From positions 1-47,847 of the forward strand of contig JBMNUM010000015.1 of the NCBI GenBank assembly GCA_050946275.1: a stretch of 47,847 bases of DNA, given 5' to 3'. A program made the position numbers and the translations under genes. Shown here one piece after another: positions 26,975-39,600 of the stretch. The stretch comes from JBMNUM01 sp050946275. GTDB lineage: Bacteria; Actinomycetota; Coriobacteriia; Coriobacteriales; CADBOM01. Under the pieces are notes generated by a model. That model made no database searches, was not told the origin of the DNA, and was given only the letters and a program-made list of their open reading frames with translations. Numbering within the stretch: position 1 is the first letter of the stretch; every line of letters begins with the position of its first letter.

Positions 26975-27101
26975 GACATCGGGAGGCCGGGTCCCGTTGG
27001 GCCAACGCTAGCCTCGTCGTGGCGAGCGCACCGGTGCCATCGGCCCGCCCGGCGCATGCGCGATGGGCGGCGTGTCAACGATGGTTTAGCGGGGAGCCGC
27101 T

Positions 27102-27170
27102 CAAAACACCACACTAGATGAGGTTGGGATGCGGAAATCTCGTAATCCGGCCATCTAGTGCGGTAAAACG
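27102..27170. repeat. 69-bp structured repeat, upstream copy
   Basis: Contains CCACACTAGATG and CATCTAGTGCGG, which pair, around a 36-base middle. It matches 42036-42104 at 63 of 69 positions by my count. The two copies lie in the same orientation on either side of the giant surface-protein gene. Confidence 0.88.
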
Positions 27171-27225
27171 ACCGTCCGGCTCACATCGAATCCGCGACGC
27201 GGCGCTTGCAATTCCTTTCATCCCG

Positions 27226-27268
27226 CAGCTGACAAAAGTTGCACGATTCCTGCAACTTTTGTCAGCTG
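27226..27268. repeat. Long-stem hairpin with 18-bp perfect arms
   Basis: CAGCTGACAAAAGTTGCA (27226-27243) and its exact complement (27251-27268) enclose CGATTCC. The CGATTCCTGCA segment is shared with the loop of the unrelated-arm hairpin at 8738-8800. Confidence 0.8.
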
Positions 27269-27296
27269 TGGGGCGAATCAGCGTTTCGTGAGCTGG

Positions 27297-27325
27297 ATGA
27301 GTCGAAGGGCAGTCCTTCGCCTCAT
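27297..27325 (+). repeat. ATGAGTCGAAGG hairpin, upstream copy
   Basis: ATGAG-T-CGAAGG pairs with CCTTCG-C-CTCAT and is followed by TTTTG, which is terminator-like. A related hairpin with compensating changes lies at 42125-42153, after the downstream 69-bp repeat. Confidence 0.6.
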
Positions 27326-27339
27326 TTTGATTCGCGGCT

Positions 27340-27510
27340 CGTTGAGAGGCGGGTCGCGTTCTCCATTGTTGTCGAAATAACTGGCAAATGTAACCAATTT
27401 CGCATGAAAGTGAGATAGAAGGCCCTGCTGGTGCATACAATATTTCATGGGAAAATGTGCATTCTGCTTTGTAGTTACTTAAAGCATGTCCAGTTTGCGG
27501 GGGATTTGAG
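27340..27510 (+). promoter_or_regulatory. AT-rich promoter and leader of the giant gene
   Basis: This stretch is clearly lower in GC than its surroundings. TACAAT at 27436-27441 is a candidate -10; I see no good -35. A small hairpin (TGCTTT ... AAAGCA, about 27464-27486) lies in the leader. GGGGGA precedes ATG 27511. The remaining sequence from 26600 to here holds repeats and no convincing gene. Confidence 0.4.
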
Positions 27511-27681
27511 ATGAATATTGGGAAGAAGGAGTCAACGAACCGGGGTGCCGGTAACCGTGTCGAGGTCCGGAAGGCGTCTCGGGCTAGAAGTCGGGCCACG
27601 AGGCGCGCTCACAAAGTCGCATCATGGGTGTTCTCGATCGCGCTTGTGTTCTCGATGACGCCGGTGGGGGCCTTCGCGGCT
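27511..27681 (+). other. Signal peptide of the giant protein
   Basis: Residues 1-57. A long n-region rich in Arg/Lys (for example RARSRATRRAHK) is followed by the hydrophobic core WVFSIALVFSM and a PVGAFA-A cleavage site. The extended basic region is typical of very large Gram-positive surface proteins. Confidence 0.85.
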
Positions 27682-30600
27682 CCGAGTGACGATCTCGACG
27701 CGATGGGCGGCACCGTGGTCGAGCGGCAGGCCGGCAATGCGGAGACTACGACGACAGAGGGGGAGAACACGGGAGACCCCGCTCCTGCGGCCGCTGAGGT
27801 AACCGATGACGGGGCTGTCGACGAGCCGGCATCGCCCACCTCGCAAGATGATGCCTCCTACGAGTCGGCCGTCGATGTCGAGGACGCCGACGAGGCCACC
27901 GGGTCCGAGGATGCCGCCGAGAGCGCATCCGAGCAGGGCGACGATGCCCCGGCCCCTGAGGACGAGGCAGACGAGTCCGACCCTGATGCTCCGGCCGCCG
28001 ACTTCGTCGAGAGCGACGGCGTCGAGGCTGTGGACGTTCAGGGCGAGGAGGTCGCGGCCGAGACCCTCGAGGCGCTCGACGATGTGAGCGCCGCCAAGGC
28101 CGAGGAAGTCGCAGAGGAACTGCTCGAGCCCGAGGACGGTTTCGCCCTCATGGACGACGATGGCGACGATCCCGATGGCGATGGCATCCCGCGCAGCGGC
28201 GACGGCTCCTTTATCGAGAGCATCAAGGCCAAGTGGATCACCAACGACACCACCGACGATGGTGACCCGGACCATCTCTACATCAAGCCGAATGGCGACA
28301 ACGAGCAGAGCCTCCGCCTGCAGGTCAATTACGCGCTCTCAGGCGAGCATGCCTACGAGCCGGGCGACATCACCATCACCGTCCCGGCGCACATCTTCAA
28401 GAAGCGCGGCAGCGATACCGCCGACTACGGCGGTCTGGTCATCCCGTATCCCGAGGACCCGTCGACGCGCAACGACTTCAACTACAAGCTCATCGGCGAC
28501 ACCTACGTGATCACCAACACCAAGCGCATGAGCGCCGCCACCAAGGGCTACATCCAGTTCAGCATCGACGGGCTCACGCCGCACGAGCTCGTCGACATGG
28601 CGAATTCCGAGCCGTTCGATGCCTTCATCGAGGTTCTGACCCACAAGGGCAACACCATCGACTTGCGCTCCAACGAGCTCACCGCGCAGTTCGACACCGA
28701 CGCGCAGGTCACTAGCGCGAGCAAGCAGGCCTATGGATCGGTCGAGCGCGTCTCGGCTTCGCAGATCCCCGAGGCCCAGCGTGCGAAGTATCCAGACGAG
28801 ACCGAGTTCATCAAGGTCGACTGGTACACCTGGTACAAGACCAGCGCGAACACGCTCTTCAAGGTCGACATCCTCGACCTCATCGACCAGAACGCGACCG
28901 TCATCACGGAAGACGGCGTCGCGAGGCCCGAGTCGGAGTTCCAGGGCTTCGTCATCGGCGCCACAAGCGAGGACGGCACCCAGCTCGCCAAGAACCTCAC
29001 CTCGAAGAGCTACTCGAGCGGCCAGTCGTCCTATTACTATTACTCGACCGCCTATCCGGCCAGCCAGTTCAAGAAGGACACCAAGTACACGTTCCACAAC
29101 AAGATCACCTACACGCTCACGGAGATTGACGATCCGGAGCGCGTCACCAAGCAGACCGCCACGGCCCAGACCGTCTTCAGCTTCCGCGATCCCATCTGGA
29201 GCGATCCGAGCGGCCACTTCATGGTCGTGAAGAACGGCAATGACGACAAGTCGCAGAACGGTCACGACAAGCACAACTACACTCACCATAAGAGCTATGG
29301 GACGAGCAGCTATTCCGACACGCACCTGTGGAACCGCAGCAGCGCGTCGGGTTGGTACGGCATCTATCCCTCGGCCCTCAACGACCTGCTGGCGCAAAAC
29401 GAGAGCAGCGGCGAGGACGGGTCGGTCCGCATCTCCTACACCGTCGACACCGTCGGCTACGTCATGCCCTGGATGTACGACGGCTCGAATCCCGAATACG
29501 ACGAGGACGGCAACCTGATCTCGTCGCGCAAGAGCAAGAACTACACCCGCCCGGTCACGATGACGACGAGCGACCTCGGTCCGAGCTTCGGCCGCAACGG
29601 CGAGAAGCTCGCGATCGGCGAGGATTACGAGTACATCTCGGTCGAGTTCCCGGCCGACCCCTACGTCTACTACGGCAAGCCGCACAACATCAAGCCCGAC
29701 GGATCGTGGGTTGCGCTCAACGCGGGCGACGGCACGTTCCTCTACACCATCGACTCGGATAAGGCGCACTGGCCCGACATCAAGCTCGAGGCCCAGGTTG
29801 GCGGCGCATGGCAGGAGCTGGGCACGGCTAGCTGGAAGAGCGGGTCGTTCAGCTTCACGCCGGCTGGCGAGGGCGCCGCGGCGCAGACCAGCCGCATCGT
29901 CGACCTCCCGGAGGGCACGGAGAACTTCCGCACCACCGTGACCTGCCAGAACACCTCGACCGACGAGGAGGCCAATCTCGCCCTGCAGGCCGCGCTCAAC
30001 TACGACATGCGCGTCAACATCGAGCTCAAGAGCACCGATGAGCTGACCGCGATGATCGAGGGGGCGTTCGAGGAGTCCAACACGCCCGACCTGGCGGTCT
30101 GGAACGAGGCGCGCCTGGTTCCCGAGGACGCCGCCGGCGACGAGATCGGCGTCATTGACAACGACGGATACGACAGCCTGCGCGGCTACACGACCGACGT
30201 CTCCGTCTATCCCTACAAGACGTCCAAGCAGACCGTGCGCGACGTCGACTACGAGAAGCGCACCGTCACGGTCCATTACACGGCCAAGGTCGAGGAGCGC
30301 AGCGTCATCAACGACAAGTCGACCTACGAGCAGGCCGTGCAGGACAACCCCAGCATGGCCGAGACGCGCGGCATCTGGCGCGATCTGCTGCCCAAGGGCG
30401 TCACGCCGGATCTGTCGACCATCACGCTTTCACCGGAGAAGGACGCCTGGAATGACTCCAACTACGTCCGCCGCACCGGCGACCGCGTGATCGATGCGCG
30501 CACCATCGAGAACTACGAGGGCACGGGCCGCACGATGCTCGTGGTCGAGGTCGCCCTCACGCCCACGCCCCAGCGCTATCGCTCCGGCGACATGTACTAC

Positions 30601-33600
30601 TACGAGGACGTGCCGCGCATCGCCTTCGACGCCGAGCTCGGGTTCGAGGCACTCAGGGACTATTACGGCGATGACAACAGGCTCCACAACGTCATCTCCT
30701 ACGAGAGTTCCAACGACGAGATGGGCACGGTCGACCGCTACAAGGGCGAGCCCGACGATCCGGATGGCGGCAACAACGTGTCGAGCCGCGAGGCGTTCGA
30801 CAACGATGCCGAGAAAGCCGCGATGACCGACCTCAACCCGGACCGCGACACGCCGAGCTTCGTCTACGCGGGCCGCTACACGCGTATCGACATCCTCTCC
30901 GCCGCCCGCACGTCGCTCTCGAAGGACGTGCAGGTCAACAACGACGGTTGGTGGTCCGACGGCCTCTATTACGGCGAGAAGGAGGAGAACGAGCGCATCG
31001 TCTACGAGGGCGGACAGTACTCCTATCGCCTGCGCATGATGAGCGATGACGAGACCATCTCCAAGGACCTCGTGCTCTACGACTCGCTCGAGAACTTCCA
31101 GCCCGGGGATGGCAACGACGCCATCGATGTTCCCGCGCCGCACTGGCGGGGCACGCTCGTGGGCGTGGATACGAGCCAGCTCGCCGCAAAGGGCTGCGCG
31201 CCCGTCGTCTACTACAGCGAGGTGCCGAACCTGCAGCTCGCCAATCCGGATGATCCCGACGCGGCGCATCCCGACAACATGAACCTGGCCAATGCCTCCA
31301 TCTGGACGGAGGCGAGCGCCTACGAAACGGCGCACGGAGGAGACCTCTCCGGCGTGAAGGCCGTCGCCATCGACGCCTCCAAGAAGGCGGATGGCAGCGA
31401 TTTCAGCCTGGAGCCGCTCGAGTCCGCCGTCGTCATCGTCAACATGCGGGCGCCCTCCGGGGATGAGGCCGCCGAGGCCCTCGCAGACGACGCCAAGGGC
31501 ATCTGGGGCGACAGCGCCCAGGCCTACAACAACGCGTACCTGACGTGCACGTCGGTCGATAGCGAGTCGCTCGAGGAGGATCCCGACAACTTCGTGCACA
31601 AGGACTACACGAAGGTCGGCCTCATGGAGTACAACATCGAGGCGACCAAGGCGTGGGACGACGGCAACGATCGCGATGGTATCCGCCCGGACAGGGTCAC
31701 GCTGCGGCTCTACGCCGACGGCGCGGACACGGGCAAGACGATCGCCCTCCCCATCACCGACCCCGAGACCGGCGCGGTGAGCTGGACGGCAGCCTTCGAG
31801 CACATCCCCTACACCAACGACAAGGGAGAGAAGATCCACTACACCATCAAGGAGGATGGCGCCACCACCGGCTACGAGGCGAGCGTCAAGGCCAATAGCG
31901 AAACGTCCTACACCATCACGAACATCCACGAACCTGAGCGCATCAGCGTGGCCGGCACCAAGAGCTGGATGGGCGATGAGGGCAACGAGGACGCGCGGCC
32001 CAGCTCCATCAAGGTCAAGCTGTACAGCAACGGCAGGCTCGTGCAGAGCAAGACCGTCAAGCCAGATGCCGACGGCAAGTGGGCCTATTCGTTCGACGAC
32101 CTCTACAAGTACGAGAACGGCGAGGAGATCGCCTACACGGTGCAGGAGGAAGTGACCGGTGCCCTTTCGTCATACGTGCCCATCGTCGTCGACGACGTGA
32201 ACATCATCAACATCTACCACCCGTTCGGCGACCTCGCGGTGAGCAAGGTCGTGGAGAACACGTCCGCGACCTCGGCCGAGGTCGAGTTCCCCTTCACGTT
32301 CGCCTTCTTCACCGGCGAGGGCGAGGACGCCGATCCCGTGACCGCCGACTTCGAGTACGAGGTCCTCGATGCCGAGGGCAATCCCGTCCTCGACGGGGAT
32401 GGCAACCCCGTTATCGGCATGCTCACGCGCGACGACCGCACCGTGTCAATCAAGGGCGGGCAGACGATCCACGTCAAGAACATCCCCGAGTACGTGAGGT
32501 ACACCGTGACCGAGGAGCAACAGCCCGGTTTCGAGCAGTCGGGCGTCACCGGTGCGAGCGGGACCATCGAGCCGAATGCCACCCAGCAGGCGCGGTTCAC
32601 CAACACGTATTCCGCCAAGGCGCAGATCAACCTCGCCGCGACCAAGACGCTGCACAACCGCGAGCTGCAGCGCGCGCAGTTCCGCTTCGAGCTCTGGCAG
32701 GTCGACGGCGACGGCGGGCGGCAGCTCGTGCGCACGGCCTCCAACGCCCGCCCGGGCGGTGAGCCGTCGACGCTCGACGACGGCACGATCGCGTCGAGCG
32801 CGCCGGTCACCTTCGGTGCGCTGTACTACACACAGGCCGATGCCGCCGCACAGCAGGAGAGCGGCGAGCCGTACAGGTACATCATCGAGGAGGTTGATAA
32901 CGGCAAGCCCGGTTACACCTACGATCACGAGGCCTGCACCGTGGAGGTGTCCGTCGTCGACAACAACGACGGCACGCTCACCGTGACGCCGAAGTATCTC
33001 GGCGAGTTCGGCGACCTGGACAATCCTCCCGTCTTCGAGAACAGCTATGCGGCGAGCGGCGAGCTCGTGCTGCGCGCGTGGAAGGACCTGCAGGGCGGCA
33101 GCCTCGAGGCGGGCAAGTACGAGTTCGAGCTCCTCGACGCCGACGGCAACGTCATCGACAGGAAGCCGAACGCAGCCGACGGCTCGGTCGCCTTCGATGC
33201 GCTCGAGTACGACGAGACCGACATCGGCAAGACGTACAACTACGGCGTGCGTGAGGTGCGCGGCTCTGACGAGCACGTCAACTACGACGACAGCGTCTTC
33301 GGCTACACCGTCGAAGTCCTCGACAACGGCGACGGCACCCTGAGCTTCAACCAGGGCTTCGCGACGCCGGTCTACTCGCAGGCCGCGCCCTGCAGCGTCT
33401 GCGGCAACGAGAACGGCAAAGCCGAGTTCGAGTTCTTGGATACCGGCAGATGGCCCGCCAGCGAGGTGCGCAACTACCACATCGAGATGAACCGGCTCAA
33501 CGGCATCACCTACGGCGGATACGGCCATCTGGAATACCGGGGGAGCGACACCGCCGAGCTCGAGCGGTGCATGAAGGCGATCCTCGACATGGACGAGGAC

Positions 33601-36600
33601 ATTCCGGACGGCGTCGTCTACTACCTCGACTGCGAGGAGCGCAGCGACCCCTATTACAAGATCGGCTACTACTGCCCCGAGTGCCATGGCGACGGCATCG
33701 GCATGTGCCCGGAGTGCGATGGCACCGGCAAGATAGGCGGCGAGGATTGTGCGAGCTGCCTCGGCACGGGTCTCGCCCGCGAGATCACCGGCTGGGACAC
33801 CGAGGACGGCGAGCTGCCGGTCTTCGTCAACACGCTGAAGCCGGGTCTGCTCTCGATCGAGAAGTTGGTGGCCGATGCCGAGGGCGCCGATCCCTCACAG
33901 GAGTTCCACTTCAAGGTCAAGCTCATCGGCGACGGCATCGAGGATGGCGAGCGGGATTACACGATCTCGGCTGCCGATGGGCAGGGGACGTTCGGGCTGG
34001 CTTCGGATGAAGACGGAACCGGGCAGGCGGATGGCGATGATGCCGCGGGCGATTCCGGAGGATATACACCGCTGGCCGAGGGCGAATCGCAGGAGGAGCC
34101 CGGCGGTTCCGATGACGTTGAGACCGATGCCTCCATGCAGCTCATGGCCGACACCATCCTTACCTCGGGCACGTTCCAGGGGGTCGACTGGCAGATCACG
34201 ACCAGCGGCAAGCTCATCATCGGCGACGGCACCGAGCAGACGTTCACAAATGGCAACACCTACAGCTCGACCACCTTCTTCCCCTGGAACTACAAGAAGA
34301 AGCTGTATGAGGGGTCGTACCAGGAGACGACCTGCGGGAAATTCATCAGGTCGGTCAGCTTCAACGGCACGGTCCATGGAACGGGCAACATGTACGCCAT
34401 GTTCTTCGAGCTGGGCGCCCTGCGGACGGTGGACCTGACCGGGTTCGACACGTCGGGCGTTACGAGCCTCAACTATTTCTTCGGCTTCTGCGAGACGCTG
34501 AACAAGATCACCGGCCTCGAGAACCTCGACACCAGCAACGTGACGGACATGCACCAGCTCTTCTACGCATGTAAGGCGCTCCCGTCCATCGACGTGACGC
34601 ATTTCGACACGCGCAAGGTCAAGAACATGGGCTCCATGTTCCAGTACTGCTACGCTCTGACCTCGATCGACATCTCCAATTTCGATGCCTCGAGCCTCAC
34701 CACGTGCACGGGCATCTTCATGGATTGTCCCGTCCTCAAGAGCATCAAGTTGGGTGAGGACTTCAGGTTCGTGGGCACCTCCAGTGATTCGCGCACCCAC
34801 ATTCCGACCCCGCGCGGGGATGCCTATACCGGCAAATGGATCTGTGAGGACAACGATCTCGGTCCCTACACCCCGCAGGAGCTCTGGAGCAACTACGATG
34901 CGTCCCATGCGGGCACGTGGGTATGGAAGAAGCTCCCGACAACCTATACAATCTCCTTCACCGCGGGGGACGCGGCGGGTGCGATGGCCGACGCCAAGGT
35001 AGAGTATGACGAAGCCGTGACCCTGCCCGCCAGCAAGTTCTACAAGTTCGGCAGCGAGTTCGACCACTGGAGGCTTGCCAGCATCAACGATGAGGAGCCG
35101 GGTGAGGAGGTCACATACGCCGATCGGGCCGAGATCCCCGCGAAAACCTATGCCATGGGCGACCGGATCGTTCTCGAGGCCGTGTTCAGGCCCCTCGACA
35201 CGAAGGTGAACATCACCGACGGCGAGTTCGAGTTCACGTTGCGCGGCGGCGAGAAGGCCACGTTCGACGACCTGCCCGCCGGCACGGCCTACCAGGTGTG
35301 GGAAGAGACTCCGGACGGTTGGGTGCTCGTCGAGCAGAGCAACACGAGCGGCATCATCGAGCCGCTGCAGACCGCGCAGGCGAGCTTCACGAACCGCTAC
35401 CAGCCGGAGGTCGCCACAGCGCAGTTCTCCGGCACCAAGACGCTGGACGGCCGGGCTGCCGATGCCGGCGCGTTCACGTTCGAGCTGAACGAGACGACCG
35501 GGGGGGCGACCGGCGCGGTCACGATCCTCGACGACGGCGCCGAGCGGGACGCCAAGTTCCCGCTGCGGGCCACGACGCTCGACGGCGGCTTCATCCAGTT
35601 CCCGGTCATCGAGTACACCAAGGACGACGTGGGCACGCACACGTACACGATCGCCGAGGTGAAGCCCGGCAGCAACGCCATCGACTACGACATGCATTCA
35701 GAGACGGTGACGGTCGTCGTTTCCGACAACGATGCCGGCACGCTCTCGGCGCAGACGACTGTCGATGCGGACGGCGACGGCAAGATCGTATTCGCTAACA
35801 AGACGCGCCCTGGCACGTTGGAGCTCAGGAAATACGGCTCTCCGCTCTCGGATGCCAATGAGGACGATGTTTTCACCTTCAGGATCACGTTGAACAACGA
35901 AAAGGGTCTGCCGCTTGGCGAGAGCGACGAGGTCGACTGGTATGTGAAGAACAGCAACACCGGCGAGATCGTCGTCCCTGGGGATGATGTTACGGCCCCG
36001 GCTCCGGTAGCCCCGGTCGTGACCCCTCAGAAGGCCGCTGGTATCGAGATGATGGTTCCCATGGCCGACGAGTGCTACCCGCTTAGCCAGGAGACGGGGC
36101 AGGCCGGCTCGGCACCCGCAGCGAGCGGCGAGGGCATTTTCTCGCCATATGCTTTGGACGCAGCAGCTTCCGGGGATACTTCAGGCGAGAGCTCCGCTCG
36201 CCTTATGGCAGATGCCGAGCCTTTGGTGGGAGACGCGTATGCCATCCTGAACTCCGAAGGCGATCTGCTGTTCTTCAGAAGCGAGGAGCGTCTGACCGCC
36301 GGTCCCGACCAGACGGTCGTGATCAATGGCGAGGAAGTCACCGGCAGGATATTTACCGGAGTCGAGAACACGAATTTCACCTCATACAAGCAAGCTCATA
36401 CCAACACGCAGTGGGCATGCCACTATAGGGCAAACAATCCCGTCAAAACCGTCCGCGTTGCCACGGGTCACACAATTCGTCCCAAGAGCATGGCCAATTG
36501 GTTTAGCGGGCAAGATGGAATCCGACGCTCGTCGCTGGAGTCATTCGACGCGACTGGCTTCGATACGTCGGAATGTACGAGCATGGCCGGTACCTTCTCG

Positions 36601-39600
36601 TGTTGCTACAAGCTGACCGAACTCGATCTCACGTCCTTCGATACAGCCAATGTGAGGTCGATGGGCAATATGTTCTGGCAGTGCAGCGGGCTCAAGAGCC
36701 TCGACCTGTCATCGTTCGACACATCCTCGGTGACGAGCATGTACCGCATGTTCTGCGGGTGCACCTCCTTGAGAAGCATCGACATGTCGAGTTTCGACAC
36801 AACCCGCGTCACGACAATGGAGGATATGTTCGCCAGCTCCGGCATCTCAAATCCCGACTTCTCGACCTTTGACACATCGAGTGTCACCAACATGAGCGGC
36901 ATGTTCTACGGGTGCAACAACCTAGACAATCCGGATTTGTCGCATCTCGATACATCTAATGTGACGAATATGCATGAGATGTTCGCGCAATGCCTGCGGC
37001 TCTATAACTTGAACCTCTCGACCTTCGACACGTCGAGAGTGACGAACATGAGCGGCATGTTCTCCGGCGACTACATGCTCATGAGCCTCAAATTGTCCCA
37101 AGATTTCGCAACGTCGAATGTCACCAACATGTCGAGCATGTTTTCCGGGTGCAACAGGGTTGTCAGCTTGGATTTGAGCAGCTTCGATACCTCCAAGGCC
37201 GCGAACATGTCGGATATGTTCAAGAATTGCAACGCGCTCTCCTCCGTCATCCTGAGCGAGGATTTCAGCTTCACGGGTGCGAACATCACGAACACGAGCT
37301 ACCAGGCGAGCCTGCCCAACCTGAGCGCAACGGCAGAGTACACCGGCTATTGGATTAGGGATGATTACGCAACGGAGCCGCTCACCGGCGACCAGTTCCG
37401 GGATGGTTCCTACGACAGGGCGACCATGTTCGGGACATGGATTCGGGAGACGGCGGACAACAAAGGCATCGTGCGGTTCATCGGCAACGGCGGCAGCCCC
37501 GAGCAGACTTCCGTTTCCTCGGCGGCGGTGCCCTACACTATAACCACTCCCACCTCGAGCACCGTGAAGCGACCCCATTACGCGTTCACCGGATGGAATA
37601 CGCAGGCGGATGGCAGCGGAGACGCCTATGAAGGCGGGCAGAGCCTGGACAACTTCCTGGAGCTTGGTCAGACGAAGGTGCTCTACGCCCAATGGGAGCC
37701 CTCGTCCATCAGAACCTATAAGGTCAACCACTACCAGCAGAGAGCGAACCTGAGTGGCTATACGCTAGCGGCCTCGGAACAGCTCGAGGCAGATAGCGGA
37801 GCCACGGTTACACCCGAGGTGAAGTCTTATCCCGGCTTCACACGACCCGATCCGCAAACCGCTACGGTTCTCGATAACGACTCGCTCGTCGTCAACTACT
37901 ACTACGACCGTCTTGTATATGTCATCTCCTTCGATGGCAACGGGGCGACTTCGGGTCATATGGAGAACCAGACCTTCACCGGCGGTGTTGCGGCCAATCT
38001 TGCCGCGAATGTCTTCCAGAAGCCGGGGGCCATCTTCACTGGTTGGAATACGAGACCCGACGGTAGCGGTGCTTCCTACACCGATCGGCAGCGGGTTACC
38101 GCGTTGGACGATGCGGATGATGGCGCGGTCACGCTCTACGCGCAGTGGCTCGACAATCCCAACGAGGCGCTGACACCGAGCAGCGGCGTTATCTATGTAA
38201 CCTGCAGGGCGAACGAGACCATCGTTCTGCCGAATTTGCCGGCTGGCACCACCTACACCATCGAGGAGGTCGAGCTACCCGAGGGTTGGGTGAAGGGCTA
38301 TTCCTATGGCGAAAGCGGCACCATACAGCCTGTTACCACCAGCAGTTCGAATTTCTACAATTACTATCAGGCCTCCGGCAAGTTCTACCTCACGGCCCAT
38401 AAGAAGCTCGAGGGAGGAGAGCTCGAGGAGGGGCAGTTCTCGTTCACCGCGCAGACCACCGTCATGGTCGGCCCCCCGGGTGAAGATGAGCCGCGTACCT
38501 ATTCGTTCGGCACCGTGACGAATGGCGATGTCGATACGAACGCAACGGTGCTCGACGAGGATGGAAACGAGGTGGACAACCCGTGGGTCGGCACGGCACC
38601 CGTCGTCTTCGGACCCATCGATACATCGCAATACAGCCTCGGGCAGAGGTTCGATGTCATCATCACGGAGACGCGAGGCACAGACCCGACGATTGCCCAT
38701 GACTCCCATATGGCGGTTGCACATGTCGAGACTTACGACAAGGGCCATGGGGAGCTCGGCTTCAACATCACCTACGGCGACGGTGACGGTGACGAGCCCC
38801 TGTTCACCAACAAGAAGGCGCCTGCGAAGCTTCAAATCACCAAGCAGGTCGAGGGGGCAACGGCAAGCCAAGAGAATGTGCCGTTCAGCTTCCGCATCGA
38901 TCTATTCGACAAGAGCGGGGAGCCGCTTGGGGGGAGTTATCCGGCGCGCAAGTACGGCACGGACATGGTCGAGACGACGATGTACTCGCACACGCCGAAC
39001 GTTGGAGACGACGGTGCCAAGGCGGGCGACTACGAATCCATTCCGTATACCGACGTCGTCTCCATGCCCGGAAGCGACAGCCTCCACGTTTCCCTGCGGT
39101 ACTCGAACCCGCGCTACTGCTACGGCCCGGATGTTCCCGGACTCTGCATTTGGAAAGGCGACGTGTCCGACCAGATCGCGCAGGGTTTCAACGAGGACTT
39201 CAACCCGTTCACGGCAGACGTGACCTACTACTACGACCAGGACAAGGACAACCAGATCCTCACGGACGAGTTCGACATCGCTGCGGACACGATCACCGTG
39301 TATCAGTGCAGCTTTGCGTTCCCGCAGGAGGGCTATCCGCTTTACGACGAGGCCACGACCAACTACGGCTATCACGCCGCCATCACGGGCGCCGATGCTG
39401 AAAGCGAGGAATCCACGGTGGCCTCGGGTGATACGGTCACGATTGCTCCGGGAGAGCGGTTCGTTATCGACGGCCTGCCCGATGGCGCGACCTACACGGT
39501 CACCGAGGTCGAGAAGGAGGGTTGGGAGCAGGTCTCGGCCGAGGGCGACGAGGGTGCGCTCGCTGCTGGCTCGACGTCCGAGGCGACGTTCGTCAACAAG

